In this document: positions 45,731 through 54,666 of the stretch, piece after piece
How the letters are laid out: each line of letters begins with the position of its first letter
Numbering within the stretch: the stretch's first letter is position 1
Source: Spirochaetia bacterium UBA5763
Lineage (GTDB): Bacteria; Spirochaetota; UBA4802; UBA5550
Direction: 5' to 3'
NCBI GenBank assembly: GCA_002418835.1
Contig: DIEX01000031.1
Location: 141,137 to 205,136, forward strand
DNA: 64,000 bases
The notes under the pieces: model-generated
What the model was told of the DNA's origin: nothing
Seen by the model: only the letters and a program-made list of their open reading frames with translations
The model's database searches: none
Position numbers and translations under genes: made by a program

Positions 45731-47449
45731 ATGAAAAAGTTCTGGATACGAATCGGCTTAAGAAGCAAGATAATGATCATGGGCACCGCATCTCTCCTCT
45801 TTTTTGTTACTGTGACTCTCTTATTCTTTATCCCTTCAATAAAAACTGACAGCCTTAATAAAAAGCGCAATGCTCTCAGGGATACTGTTGAAATATCAAT
45901 AAGCCTCATGGATGCGCTTAAGTTTGAATCTGAAAATGGAAGGATGAGCGAAGATGAAGCAGCTAACAAAGCTGTTTATTATACAGGGAAGTTCAGGTAT
46001 GGCGCTGAGAAGATGGACACCGTATGGCTTATCAATGGAGAAGGAGTTATATTTTCAATGCCCTTCAGGGAGCATCTTGTTGGTAAAAATATCTCCTCAC
46101 TTGCAAAACCGGGGGAGAGAAATGTTTATAAAGAGATGCTCGATCTCTGCAAAAAGCACGGCGATGGATTCATCGAATATAAAGCTCAATATAAATCTGA
46201 AGCAACAAAAATTGTCCCTGTCATATCTTATGTTAAATTCTATGAACCGTATAATCTGGTAGCTGGTGCCTCTATATACATTGAAGATATAAGAAATGAA
46301 ATTTTCATTTTATACGTTAAAGTAATAAGTGCAACACTGATTATCTCTGTACTTTCACTGGTGCTTCTTTTTATAGCTTCAGGGAGAATAGTTAAACCGC
46401 TCAGAAAGATTGCTGATGGTATATCTGATGGTGATCTGAATACTGTGTTAATCACTGAACTTGAGGATGAAGTGGGGCTCCTTGTGGGGAGGTTCAACGC
46501 CTTTACCGGCAGTATTAAAGAGATCGTTATTGAGATAAAAGATACAACTTCTAAACTCGCGGAGTCATCAGAGGAACTCTCCTCTCTCTCTGAATCATTC
46601 GCAGGGCAGTCGGAAGAACAGAACAGGTACTCCGCTGAAGTTTCGCGCACTGTTGCAGATATAACCCATGAAGTTGAAACAATAGCTTCGCAGATCGACG
46701 TTGAGTTTGAGAAGATGAGTCATCTTATTGATATACTCAATACACTGTCAGACATTATAGATCGTCTTGATAAGAGCGCATCAGGTGCCCTTGATACAAT
46801 CAGTAGTATTTCAGGGAGAGCAATGGACGGTGAGTCATCTCTGCGCAGGATGCTGGAGAGCTTTTCACGCATCGGGAAACGTTCAGGCGACATGAATGAG
46901 ATTGTAACCATGATTAATTCAATCTCAGACAATATAAATCTTCTATCGCTTAATGCCGCAATTGAGGCTGCAAGGGCCGGTAACGCGGGGCGCGGATTTG
47001 CTGTTGTTGCAGATGAAATATCAAAACTCGCTGACGCCACCTCCCGGAGTATAAACAGGATAAGCAGTATAATAACTGATAATGATAAGGAACTGAAAGA
47101 AGGCTTCGGCCATGTTGAAAACACTGTGAAAAATATTGAAGCGATACTTGAAGGTTTCACCGGTGTGCGTCAGTGGATCGAGGAGTTCTCTTCTCAGATT
47201 AAAGATCAGATAGGTACAAAGGAGAGTATCCAGGTTGAGGTGCGGGAGATCCGTGACATGTCTGACATGATACGAAAAACCACGCGCGACCAGAAAGACT
47301 CGGTGCAGGAGATCAATAAACTTATGGAGAGCATCAATGAAGGGACTGAGGCAATCAGTGCAGGGTCCGAGGAGCTTGCTACAGGAGCAGGGGAGGTGAC
47401 ATCAATGGCAGAGGGGTTGAGAGAAAAGGTCGCGGTGTTTAAAGTATAA
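45731..47449 (+). CDS. Methyl-accepting chemotaxis protein
   Basis: A 572-residue chemoreceptor. Counted from the TTG at 45716: TM1 about 20-40, periplasmic Cache-like domain about 42-195 (YTGKFRYGAEKMDTVWLING, and FYEPYNLVAGASIYIED), TM2 about 200-222, HAMP about 223-278, signalling domain to the end. The tip is SISDNINLLSLNAAIEAAR. No CheR pentapeptide. I start at the ATG at 45731 instead of the TTG. It is followed by a STAS gene and an MBL-fold gene on the same strand. Confidence 0.92.
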   Translation: MKKFWIRIGLRSKIMIMGTASLLFFVTVTLLFFIPSIKTDSLNKKRNALRDTVEISISLMDALKFESENGRMSEDEAANKAVYYTGKFRYGAEKMDTVWLINGEGVIFSMPFREHLVGKNISSLAKPGERNVYKEMLDLCKKHGDGFIEYKAQYKSEATKIVPVISYVKFYEPYNLVAGASIYIEDIRNEIFILYVKVISATLIISVLSLVLLFIASGRIVKPLRKIADGISDGDLNTVLITELEDEVGLLVGRFNAFTGSIKEIVIEIKDTTSKLAESSEELSSLSESFAGQSEEQNRYSAEVSRTVADITHEVETIASQIDVEFEKMSHLIDILNTLSDIIDRLDKSASGALDTISSISGRAMDGESSLRRMLESFSRIGKRSGDMNEIVTMINSISDNINLLSLNAAIEAARAGNAGRGFAVVADEISKLADATSRSINRISSIITDNDKELKEGFGHVENTVKNIEAILEGFTGVRQWIEEFSSQIKDQIGTKESIQVEVREIRDMSDMIRKTTRDQKDSVQEINKLMESINEGTEAISAGSEELATGAGEVTSMAEGLREKVAVFKV

Positions 47450-47537
47450 ACTTCACCATTATTTGATAATTACCTTATTAAAAATTGACGCTGTTATAGC
47501 ACATTATAAGTGAAAAAAATGAAAAGGGAGTAAAGAA

Positions 47538-47900
47538 TTGAATTACACAATCAGCACAATGAAGGATTATATTCTGCTTCAGGTGTACGGAGAAGTTGAC
47601 CGTGTGGATGTATTGACAGCGGCATCAGTTGTAAGAGATCTTGATATAAGTCATCCCGAAACCGTGGTGCTCGATGTTGACGGCCTTGAAGACGCAAGAG
47701 AGATGTTTTATCATGCCGCGATTATCAATACGATAAAAAAGGAGATAGAACATCGGGGCGGTTTATTCAGGATACGGGCTGAAAAGAAATCAATCAGAAG
47801 CTACCTCAGCATGACCGGCCTTGAGAGACTTTTTGTCTTTGATGAACCGCGGATAATGCCTTCTGAAGAGGGGGAATCATTTGAACTCCAGAGATGTTGA
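47538..47900 (+). CDS. STAS-domain protein (anti-sigma factor antagonist-like)
   Basis: A 120-residue single-domain STAS protein: MNYTISTMKDYILLQVYGEVD for strand 1-2, VVLDVDGLEDA for the central strand. In canonical SpoIIAA/RsbV the phospho-Ser follows this strand in a D-S-S-G motif. Here the aligned region reads DAREMFYHA, so no Ser is available. It may bind partners without phosphorylation control. The start is TTG with GGGAG seven bases upstream. Its last 20 bases overlap the MBL-fold gene. It could be a partner of the PP2C/HATPase pair at 38541-41448. Confidence 0.75.
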   Translation: MNYTISTMKDYILLQVYGEVDRVDVLTAASVVRDLDISHPETVVLDVDGLEDAREMFYHAAIINTIKKEIEHRGGLFRIRAEKKSIRSYLSMTGLERLFVFDEPRIMPSEEGESFELQRC

Positions 47901-48609
47901 TCTGCTTCAGGATGGTATATTCAGAATACGGGGCAGAAGCAGAGGGAGCCATAGTTACGTAATACGCGGCAGCAAAGGGAATATGCTTATAGATTCAGGG
48001 CTTGACAGCAATTTCCCCGGCCTCAAGGAATCGCTTCACAGCATCAACATGAAGGTCCGTGACATCGACATCGTTGTAAATACACATGAACACTTTGACC
48101 ACATAGGCGCCAACCGTTACTTTCAGGACAGTTCAATAATTGCAGCACACAGATTCGCGGCCAACAAGATGTCCTTTGATGACAGGTATGTGACGCTCTA
48201 TAAATCCGGTGATGCAAATGATATAAGGCTCCATGTGCACCTCTGGCTTGAGAGCCGCAGCAGGCTCGACCTGGGAAGTTTCACTTTTGATGTTCTTCAT
48301 ACGCCCGGGCATACCTCCGGATCAATATGTATATATGACCCGGAGCGCAGAATCCTCTTTACCGGCGATACACTCTTCGCAGGTGGTGTGCTCCCTGTAA
48401 TAGCGGAGTCAGGGAGTACAGGGGATTATATCAATTCACTGAAATCTCTACAGACAAGGATGATTAATGAAGTCTATCCGGGACATGGTGAGGTCTCAAC
48501 TGATCCGCAGGGGGACATTCAGATATCCATTGAAAAAGCCTTTAAACTTCTGGAGTCAGGTGCTGCCGGAGAAAAAGAGAGAGGCGGAGCTGCCGCATCT
48601 GACTACTGA
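47881..48609 (+). CDS. MBL-fold metallo-hydrolase
   Basis: A 242-residue metallo-beta-lactamase-fold protein with HxHxDH as THEHFDH (His69, His71, Asp73, His74), a second metal segment HTPGHTSGS, LFTGDTLF with the bridging Asp, and YPGHGE. All ligands for two metals are there, so it should be a hydrolase; glyoxalase II-like or similar thioester hydrolysis is likely. The start is TTG, overlapping the STAS gene by 20 bases, so the two are translationally coupled. Confidence 0.85.
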   Translation: MNSRDVDLLQDGIFRIRGRSRGSHSYVIRGSKGNMLIDSGLDSNFPGLKESLHSINMKVRDIDIVVNTHEHFDHIGANRYFQDSSIIAAHRFAANKMSFDDRYVTLYKSGDANDIRLHVHLWLESRSRLDLGSFTFDVLHTPGHTSGSICIYDPERRILFTGDTLFAGGVLPVIAESGSTGDYINSLKSLQTRMINEVYPGHGEVSTDPQGDIQISIEKAFKLLESGAAGEKERGGAAASDY

Positions 48610-48900
48610 ACCGGATCAATCAGTTGTTCCCTGATTAAACGAAATTTCCCTCCATCCCTGCGGCTGCTTTCCCGGAACGGGAATTCTAAAAAAGCCCCCT
48701 TTCCAAGGGGGTAGCCTGTCATCAGGCGGGGGATCGTTCAGTTCAGACTGCCAAAAAATATCTTATTATCCTGATTTATGAAGTAATTATCTCTTCCGGA
48801 GATGGAACGCCGACTCTTTCAGAGGGAAGTTCCCCTCTGAAAGAGGAATCGCGGGCTCATTAAATAAAAAGCCTATTGTTTAACAGACAGGGGGTGATGT
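48610..48900. other. Intergenic region with hairpins
   Basis: Two structures occur between the convergent genes. A GC-rich region at 48690-48740 (GCCCCCTTTCCAAGGGGG followed by GCCTGTCATCAGGCGGGG) resembles intergenic REP-type repeats. At 48814-48845, CTCTTTCAGAGGG pairs perfectly with CCCTCTGAAAGAG over 13 bp with a six-base loop. Neither is followed by a strong U-run. Confidence 0.55.
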
Positions 48901-49221
48901 TTAATTTGTAATTTCGATTCCATTTGTTTTAATCTCCCATACAAGCGGATCTGCTTCTGTAAACTGATCAGTCCTATAGGGTGCAGGTTCAATTCGATCG
49001 TCAATAGCGTTTAAGATTTTTAAGATTCTCAACCTTTCCTGGTAACGGTCTTCAGAAAAATCATCAGATATAAAGGCCAGATCTATGTCGCTCCATTCGT
49101 GTTCGGAACCTGTTGCATATGAACCGAATAAATAAGCCTGTTTAATTGAAATATTGTTTTCATGAAGCAGTTTAATAGATTTACGGACTTTAGCTATTAT
49201 TTCATTATTGATATGAGCCAT
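48901..49221 (-). CDS. MNT-type nucleotidyltransferase (antitoxin of HEPN-MNT pair)
   Basis: A 106-residue minimal nucleotidyltransferase with the motif AYLFGSYATGSEHEWSDIDL, that is GSxxxG followed by SDxD: the metal-binding Asp pair is intact. In HEPN-MNT systems the MNT protein AMPylates its HEPN partner and neutralises the toxin. The gene overlaps the HEPN gene by 25 bases and comes second in the operon. The length fits MntA-type antitoxins. Confidence 0.85.
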   Translation of the reverse strand: MAHINNEIIAKVRKSIKLLHENNISIKQAYLFGSYATGSEHEWSDIDLAFISDDFSEDRYQERLRILKILNAIDDRIEPAPYRTDQFTEADPLVWEIKTNGIEITN

Positions 49222-49598
49222 TGATAGAATCCTCTAATTTCTGTGATCTCTTTTTCAGTAAAATCCCGCGTGCATAACCTGCGGAAGCTTTGTTTGATAT
49301 CCGGATAACGAGCTTCTATGTTGAAGGTGCTTATTTTAATCAGGCTCTCCCTTTGTTCCTGTGATAATTCAAGTCCTGCGGATTGAGCGAGCCTTTCAAG
49401 ATTATGAATCATTGGAGCGTGTTTTTTCAGTTGTCTGACATAGTATGCTTTGAGCAGCTTTTCAAGGGCAAGGTGCCCGAAGAATAAAGAGTAGGAATAA
49501 TCTTCCTTTTCAAAAAGATCTCCGGTTACCTTTAAGTCATTTTTCGCTTCTTCAAGCCAGTAAGCTGTAACAGCCATCCAGTCAATATTATCAGTCAA
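49197..49598 (-). CDS. HEPN-domain protein (toxin of HEPN-MNT pair)
   Basis: A 133-residue helical HEPN protein. The RX4H nuclease motif is present as RQLKKH, and HNLERLAQ and NIEARYPD are typical family segments. HEPN toxins of this class cleave RNA (for example tRNA). The start is uncertain: GTG at 49610 lacks a ribosome-binding site, while TTG at 49598 has GGAG six bases upstream, so I prefer the latter. It precedes and overlaps the MNT gene, the normal toxin-first order of these modules. Confidence 0.85.
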   Translation of the reverse strand: MTDNIDWMAVTAYWLEEAKNDLKVTGDLFEKEDYSYSLFFGHLALEKLLKAYYVRQLKKHAPMIHNLERLAQSAGLELSQEQRESLIKISTFNIEARYPDIKQSFRRLCTRDFTEKEITEIRGFYQWLISIMK

Positions 49599-49682
49599 AA
49601 GAAACTCCACAATAAATATAATAATATAAAATATAACTGTATCGAAGTCTCTGTCAAGTTGAAAAAAAGATTCCTGAACTCT

Positions 49683-51290
49683 CTACAGCTCCCCGATCCT
49701 CAGAACAACAGTTGCCTCGTAAGGCGCAAGTGTCATAGACAGAGATGTGAAGTGCTCACGTACAGTGCGGTGTGTTGAGAACATCACTCTCCACTGTCCC
49801 CTGCCGCCCGCGTGAACAGATCTTTCTTTGCCCGAGAAATTAAGAACAATAAAAAAAAGTTCATCCTCATAACTGCGGAAATAACCAAGAGTGTTGTTAA
49901 AGCCCTTAAGTTCCGGAATGAATTCACCTTCGCTTAATGCCCTGTGTTTCTTCCTCAGCTGGATGAGCGATCTGTATAGATTGAGCATTGAATACCTGTC
50001 AGCAGTCTCCGCTTTTACATTGAGTTTTTTGTAATCGCTGTCAACAGGGAGCCAGGGCCTCCCTTTGGTGAACCCTGCGTGCTCTTTACTGTTCCATAAC
50101 ATCGGTGTGCGTGAGCAGTCACGCCCTCTGTACACAGGCCAGTATCTCTTCCCCAGCGGATCAACAATCTCGCTCCTGCTTAACCGCGTATTCTTCATAC
50201 CCAGCTCCTCGCCGTAGTAGAGAAAAGGTGTCCCCTTTATTGTAAGGAGAAACACCGCAGCCAAGCGCGCCCGCTTCTCAGAGTCAGCTCCGCCGAGAAA
50301 CCTGCTCCTGCTGCGGGGCTGGTCGTGGTTTGAAAGCACATTACAGGGCCATCCGTTCTCAGGCATTGCCCTGTACCAGTTTCTGATGCAGCTATAAAAA
50401 CGTCTTGCGCTCCAGAGCCTGTACATGATGGAAAAATCAAAAGCCATATGCAGCTCGTCAGTACCGTTCCCCATGAACGAAGCAGCAAGCTCCGGGTTCC
50501 CCGGCGGCAGAGTGAATACTTCACCAACTGTCATCCGCGCGTCATATTCATCAGCAGCAGATCGGAGTTCCCTGAGATATTCATGAACCTCCGGGCGGTT
50601 CCGGTCGTATTTATGCTTTTCAGGATCAAGTGGTTTAATAGTGAATGGATTGCTGCGGAATTTATCATCTTTTACAAACCAGTTAACAACATCGAGCCTG
50701 AAGCCGTCAACACCACGATTGAGCCAGAACCGCATCATCTTATGTATCGATTTTCTCATGTCCGGGTTGCGCCAGTTCAGGTCAGGCTGCTCCTTCAGAA
50801 AAGAATGAAGGTAATACTGCTCAGTGCGCGGGTCCCACTCCCATGCACTGCCGCCGAATGCCGACTTCCAGTTATTGGGGGCTTTTCCGTTTACAGGATC
50901 GTGCCAGATATACCAGTTGCGCCTGCGGTTGTCCCGCGATGACCGTGATTCAATAAACCATTTGTGCAGATGTGATGTATGGTTAACCACAAGATCCATT
51001 ATAATCTTTATACCCCGTGAATGCGCTCCGGCGATAAGCCTGTCAAAGTCATTAAGAGTCCCGTAGCATGTATCAATATCGTAGTAGTCAGATATATCGT
51101 AACCGAAGTCATACATCGGTGAAGGATTAACAGGGGAGAGCCACACAGCATCAACTCCGAGCCATGAGAGGTAATCGAGTTTTTCAATAATCCCCGGTAT
51201 ATCCCCAACGCCGTCGCCATTGCTGTCATAAAAACTCCGGGGATAGACCTGATAGATTACACCTCTCTTCCACCACGGTGCGGCAGACAT
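49683..51290 (-). CDS. GH13 alpha-glucosidase
   Basis: A 535-residue alpha-amylase-family enzyme of the oligo-1,6-glucosidase/alpha-glucosidase type. Counting from a possible TTG start three codons upstream, the catalytic residues are Asp203 in GFRLDVVNW, Glu260 in TVGEVF and Asp326 in SNHDQPR. The N-terminal YQVYPRSFYDSNGDGVGDIPGI is typical. Substrate is probably short malto- or isomalto-oligosaccharides; trehalulose or sucrose activity cannot be excluded. It starts one base after the stop of the PHP-glycosyltransferase gene (TAAAATG), so the two are coupled. Confidence 0.9.
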   Translation of the reverse strand: MSAAPWWKRGVIYQVYPRSFYDSNGDGVGDIPGIIEKLDYLSWLGVDAVWLSPVNPSPMYDFGYDISDYYDIDTCYGTLNDFDRLIAGAHSRGIKIIMDLVVNHTSHLHKWFIESRSSRDNRRRNWYIWHDPVNGKAPNNWKSAFGGSAWEWDPRTEQYYLHSFLKEQPDLNWRNPDMRKSIHKMMRFWLNRGVDGFRLDVVNWFVKDDKFRSNPFTIKPLDPEKHKYDRNRPEVHEYLRELRSAADEYDARMTVGEVFTLPPGNPELAASFMGNGTDELHMAFDFSIMYRLWSARRFYSCIRNWYRAMPENGWPCNVLSNHDQPRSRSRFLGGADSEKRARLAAVFLLTIKGTPFLYYGEELGMKNTRLSRSEIVDPLGKRYWPVYRGRDCSRTPMLWNSKEHAGFTKGRPWLPVDSDYKKLNVKAETADRYSMLNLYRSLIQLRKKHRALSEGEFIPELKGFNNTLGYFRSYEDELFFIVLNFSGKERSVHAGGRGQWRVMFSTHRTVREHFTSLSMTLAPYEATVVLRIGEL

Positions 51291-51291
51291 T

Positions 51292-53952
51292 TTAAGCAAG
51301 CCCCGTGTCTTTAAGGAGCTTCCCGATTATGCTGTCAGCAGTGAAGAATTTAGACCGCTCCAGTGCCGCGATGTTCATCTTATCCCTTGTTCCGGTTTTG
51401 CTGAAGTGAATAACAACAGCATCAGCCATCTTCTCTTTAGTGTTAACAAGATATCCCGATTTTTCATTCTCGATAATATCTCTTGGCCCCTTGGTGTTGT
51501 ATGATACAACCGGGCATCCGCAGCTGAAGGCTTCAACTATTACATTGCCGAATGTATCAAACCTTGAAGGGAGTATAAGAAGGTCCGCTGCTGAATATAT
51601 ATCGGGGAGAGAGTTGTGTTCAACCCATCCCAGAAATTTTGCGTCCGGTATCTCCTTCTTCAGTTTTTCCTCTTCCGGGCCTTTCCCTGCGATGACAAGT
51701 TTGAGTCCGGGGATTGCTTTTTTTGCTTTGCTGTAAATAAAGGGGAGTTCGTTCACGCCTTTCTCTTCGCTGATCCTCCCTACATAAAGGAGTACAGGAG
51801 TTTTGTCGTCAATATCGAACATCTTCTTCTTCGTTGCATCGGTCTTTCTGAATTTCTCATCAACCCAGTGTGAAGTCAGTTTAACCTCTGTTTTTTTGAA
51901 CTCCATCTCCGGCCCGCTGAACCACTTCTTCTGTTCCTTGTTAAGAACCAGCACTCCGTCATAAGACCTGTAGAAACCGCGAAGTATCCTGCGCAGCCGG
52001 TTCATCGCAGGGTCAGAGAAGTTCAGAGTATCCTTTGCAAATGTGATCCAGTCAGTGTGAACAAAGAAGTATGCAGGCACAGAATATGCTTTTTTCAGAA
52101 AGATTGAGATGAGTCCCATGGGCCCCTCAGTGGAGCAGAGTATCCTGTCGTATTCCCCCTGTCTGAACTGTTTGTGTATATCGAGAATATTCGGTATCCT
52201 TATAGGCTGGTCTTTATAGAACGGGGGAGTGTAGACCGCAACAGGCTTTACCACCACAAGGTGCTCCTCCGGCTTAAGTGTGTCGCTGCATACAAGCAGG
52301 TCAATGGGGAGATCCCTCTCCTGTATCTCATCCAGCATGTGGCGCAGTGACATTGAGACTCCGTTCCCGTCTTCGAGTGTGTCTGTGAGCCAGAGCATCC
52401 TCTCAGGGAACCTCAGGTCATCAAGTTTTTCGGCAAAGGCGTTCAGCATCCCCCGTGCTTTGTACATCACCCTGCTTGAAGCATAACTTGCTGATGAAAT
52501 AACTGTTGAAGCAAGAAACGGGAAGGTGAGCCCGTCAAGGAAATCCGGGGCATTGATGCTTGATATTCCGTTTCTGACACCTTTATCTTTCTTCCCGTTG
52601 CTTTCGAATATCCGTCTTACATGGCCAGGTACTTCCAGTGTGCTTATAAATCCTTCCGCGCTTTTAAGCGCGTCCTCACCGCTTAAGTTGAGCGCTTTAA
52701 GTTTATCGTTAAGCCTGCTGAACATCAGGTTGAAAAGAGACCTGTGTATCTCCTCAATTGATTTATCAAAGGCCTCGGCCATTTTCTCCGGAGTTTTATT
52801 CCGTACGTCAGCCATTGAGGCCGCCTCTGTGAATATAGGCTTGTAGTCTTTCGGCACCATCAGTTTCTTTGCAAAGCCGGGTGCATCTCCCAGCAGACAT
52901 TCATGAAACAGTGTGAGAAAGTTCACGGTGAGCTTGTGCCTCTGGAGTTCAGAGAACCCGTTGATTACCATGAAAGAGAGGAGCTTATCCTGTGTGGAAC
53001 CTTTGTGAAGCAGCAGCCTCAGAAGTCCGGGGTCCTTCATGTTCATCACAATCTGGCAGAAGTAATCGAGAAAAGAGACAGTCATCTTCTCCGTGTTGTT
53101 GTAACCACCGAAGGGCGCCGCGTCACCGTCAAGGAGTGTCTCAAGCGCCAGTACGCTTGCGGTTTTGTCCTTCAGTTTTTTCTGCAGGTTTTTCACGTAA
53201 AGCCTTGTGCCTGTGAGTCCGGTAAATATCCCCATGTGGGAATCTGAGCCGCCGTAGCCTCTCCTTGTGTACGGGTTGCGGCAGTAGTCTGAAGCTTGAA
53301 TGCAGAACTTCTTTTCATACTTTTCAATGGAGTTCCGGGTCATGGACTCCACCCATTTTTTAACAAGGAGGTTCTGCCATGTGTCCCTTTGCCCGTTAAT
53401 AACCTCAAACCTTTCAAAGACAATGGACATCTTGTCAAAGAACTCCATGGGGAGCTGTTCATTATCCTGGTAGTGGTAGAGCGGGTGCGCCCAGATTGTG
53501 GGTATATTGTTTTCCAGAGCGAATCTCTGGAACCTGTAAGTATCATGTCTCAGTTTAAGGAGCTTCTCCTCCTGCGCCGGTGTAAATCCGTAGGCAAGTA
53601 CATGTATCTTCGCGTCATAGTCCGGGACAGTACAGCTGAATTCAGCCCCTGTAAGAATATCGTATCCTTTATCCTGCAGTTCATAGCAGGACCGGGCGTT
53701 GTTGTGATTTGTCACAGTGAAGGTGTCGCATTTGTGTTCTTTCAGTGTGGCTATAAGGTCTTCAGGGGGGAGCCATGTCTCCGGGATATTAAGCATCCTC
53801 CCCACAATCTCATCAGGTTCGCTGCTGTTTCTGTCGTGGCAGTGAAGGTCAATGGTGAGAGCATCTTTTTCCGGAAACCTCAGGGATTGCTCGTAATTAA
53901 ATACCGACATCTCCCTGTTGATCTTTTCAAAAAATGTTTCTCTGTAATTCAT
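51292..53952 (-). CDS. PHP-domain / GT4 glycosyltransferase fusion protein
   Basis: An 886-residue two-part protein. The N-terminal ~260 residues are a PHP phosphoesterase-like domain: DLHCHDRNSSEP, VTNHNN, GAEFSC, WAHP and GGSDSHMG are the metal-ligand segments. A middle part of about 200 residues is helical and unassigned. The C-terminal ~380 residues are a GT-B glycosyltransferase of family GT4 with LYVGRISEEKGV, VIAGKGPEEE, LPSRFDTFGNVIVEAFSCG. GT4 enzymes use NDP-sugars. The fusion suggests that the PHP part hydrolyses a phosphate from the substrate or product. The alpha-glucosidase gene downstream hints at a glucoside pathway. GGAG precedes the ATG. Confidence 0.83.
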   Translation of the reverse strand: MNYRETFFEKINREMSVFNYEQSLRFPEKDALTIDLHCHDRNSSEPDEIVGRMLNIPETWLPPEDLIATLKEHKCDTFTVTNHNNARSCYELQDKGYDILTGAEFSCTVPDYDAKIHVLAYGFTPAQEEKLLKLRHDTYRFQRFALENNIPTIWAHPLYHYQDNEQLPMEFFDKMSIVFERFEVINGQRDTWQNLLVKKWVESMTRNSIEKYEKKFCIQASDYCRNPYTRRGYGGSDSHMGIFTGLTGTRLYVKNLQKKLKDKTASVLALETLLDGDAAPFGGYNNTEKMTVSFLDYFCQIVMNMKDPGLLRLLLHKGSTQDKLLSFMVINGFSELQRHKLTVNFLTLFHECLLGDAPGFAKKLMVPKDYKPIFTEAASMADVRNKTPEKMAEAFDKSIEEIHRSLFNLMFSRLNDKLKALNLSGEDALKSAEGFISTLEVPGHVRRIFESNGKKDKGVRNGISSINAPDFLDGLTFPFLASTVISSASYASSRVMYKARGMLNAFAEKLDDLRFPERMLWLTDTLEDGNGVSMSLRHMLDEIQERDLPIDLLVCSDTLKPEEHLVVVKPVAVYTPPFYKDQPIRIPNILDIHKQFRQGEYDRILCSTEGPMGLISIFLKKAYSVPAYFFVHTDWITFAKDTLNFSDPAMNRLRRILRGFYRSYDGVLVLNKEQKKWFSGPEMEFKKTEVKLTSHWVDEKFRKTDATKKKMFDIDDKTPVLLYVGRISEEKGVNELPFIYSKAKKAIPGLKLVIAGKGPEEEKLKKEIPDAKFLGWVEHNSLPDIYSAADLLILPSRFDTFGNVIVEAFSCGCPVVSYNTKGPRDIIENEKSGYLVNTKEKMADAVVIHFSKTGTRDKMNIAALERSKFFTADSIIGKLLKDTGLA

Positions 53953-54122
53953 AAATTCTCCGGTTCTTTATTCTTTTCTTATAATTTATTCTTCTGCGGA
54001 GAATAAACCCTGTTTTTGTTAAGAAAATATAAGGGGGATGTTCAGATTCTGTTAATAATCTGCGGAGTTACAGGAGTTAATGAATTCTATGATGAAATTA
54101 TGTAATGCTATATGTTATGATG

Positions 54123-54557
54123 CTATATAAAACCCGATTTATGTCTAAAAGCAGCCTTACCGGAGCTGTATGCTAAGTTTGACGGAGAGGAATCGGATAA
54201 AATTCGAAGCGGTATAGGAGCAATACAGGAAACAGCCGGCAGGAGAGATAAAGCTGATGTCAGATCTGATTCTCTCGCAGCATTAAGGATAAATGATGAT
54301 ATAAAGAAATTATATCCTGTGCGTTGTTTCCTTGCGGCTTTTACGTTCCAGAGGTTCTTCTCTTCTGCTGTTAATAATTTCCATCTATTTACAGCTTCAG
54401 CAAAGAGGTCACGGTTCTTCTGCTGCGCTTCTGTTCTGGGATTGCGGGGGATTACATGTGACCTTACACATGTTTTACCCATCCTGTTGTAATAAATAAG
54501 CCTTCCGATATTTCCTTTGAAATTCATAAATGTGGGGTTGAGTTCAGCTTTTGCCAT
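54123..54557 (-). CDS. Conserved small basic protein of unknown function
   Basis: A 144-residue protein. The first ~90 residues look conserved and basic: MAKAELNPTFMNFKGNIGRL, then RNPRTEAQQKNRDLF and LWNVKAARKQRTGYNFF. The last ~50 are low in secondary-structure signal. I do not recognise the family; it resembles small proteins found near phage-like or mobile loci, but no phage gene is nearby. GGAG is six bases before the ATG at 54557; an upstream in-frame ATG at 54647 would add 30 residues but has no supporting site. Its predicted stop lies in an AT-rich area. Confidence 0.55.
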   Translation of the reverse strand: MAKAELNPTFMNFKGNIGRLIYYNRMGKTCVRSHVIPRNPRTEAQQKNRDLFAEAVNRWKLLTAEEKNLWNVKAARKQRTGYNFFISSFILNAARESDLTSALSLLPAVSCIAPIPLRILSDSSPSNLAYSSGKAAFRHKSGFI

Positions 54558-54666
54558 TGCTTTCTCCATTTTATCTGTATTTATATATACGGCAGAAGAG
54601 GAGATTTTGTGAAAAAATTTTCGGCGGGGATGTGCAGTTTTTTGCATGAATACAGGAATTATGATG

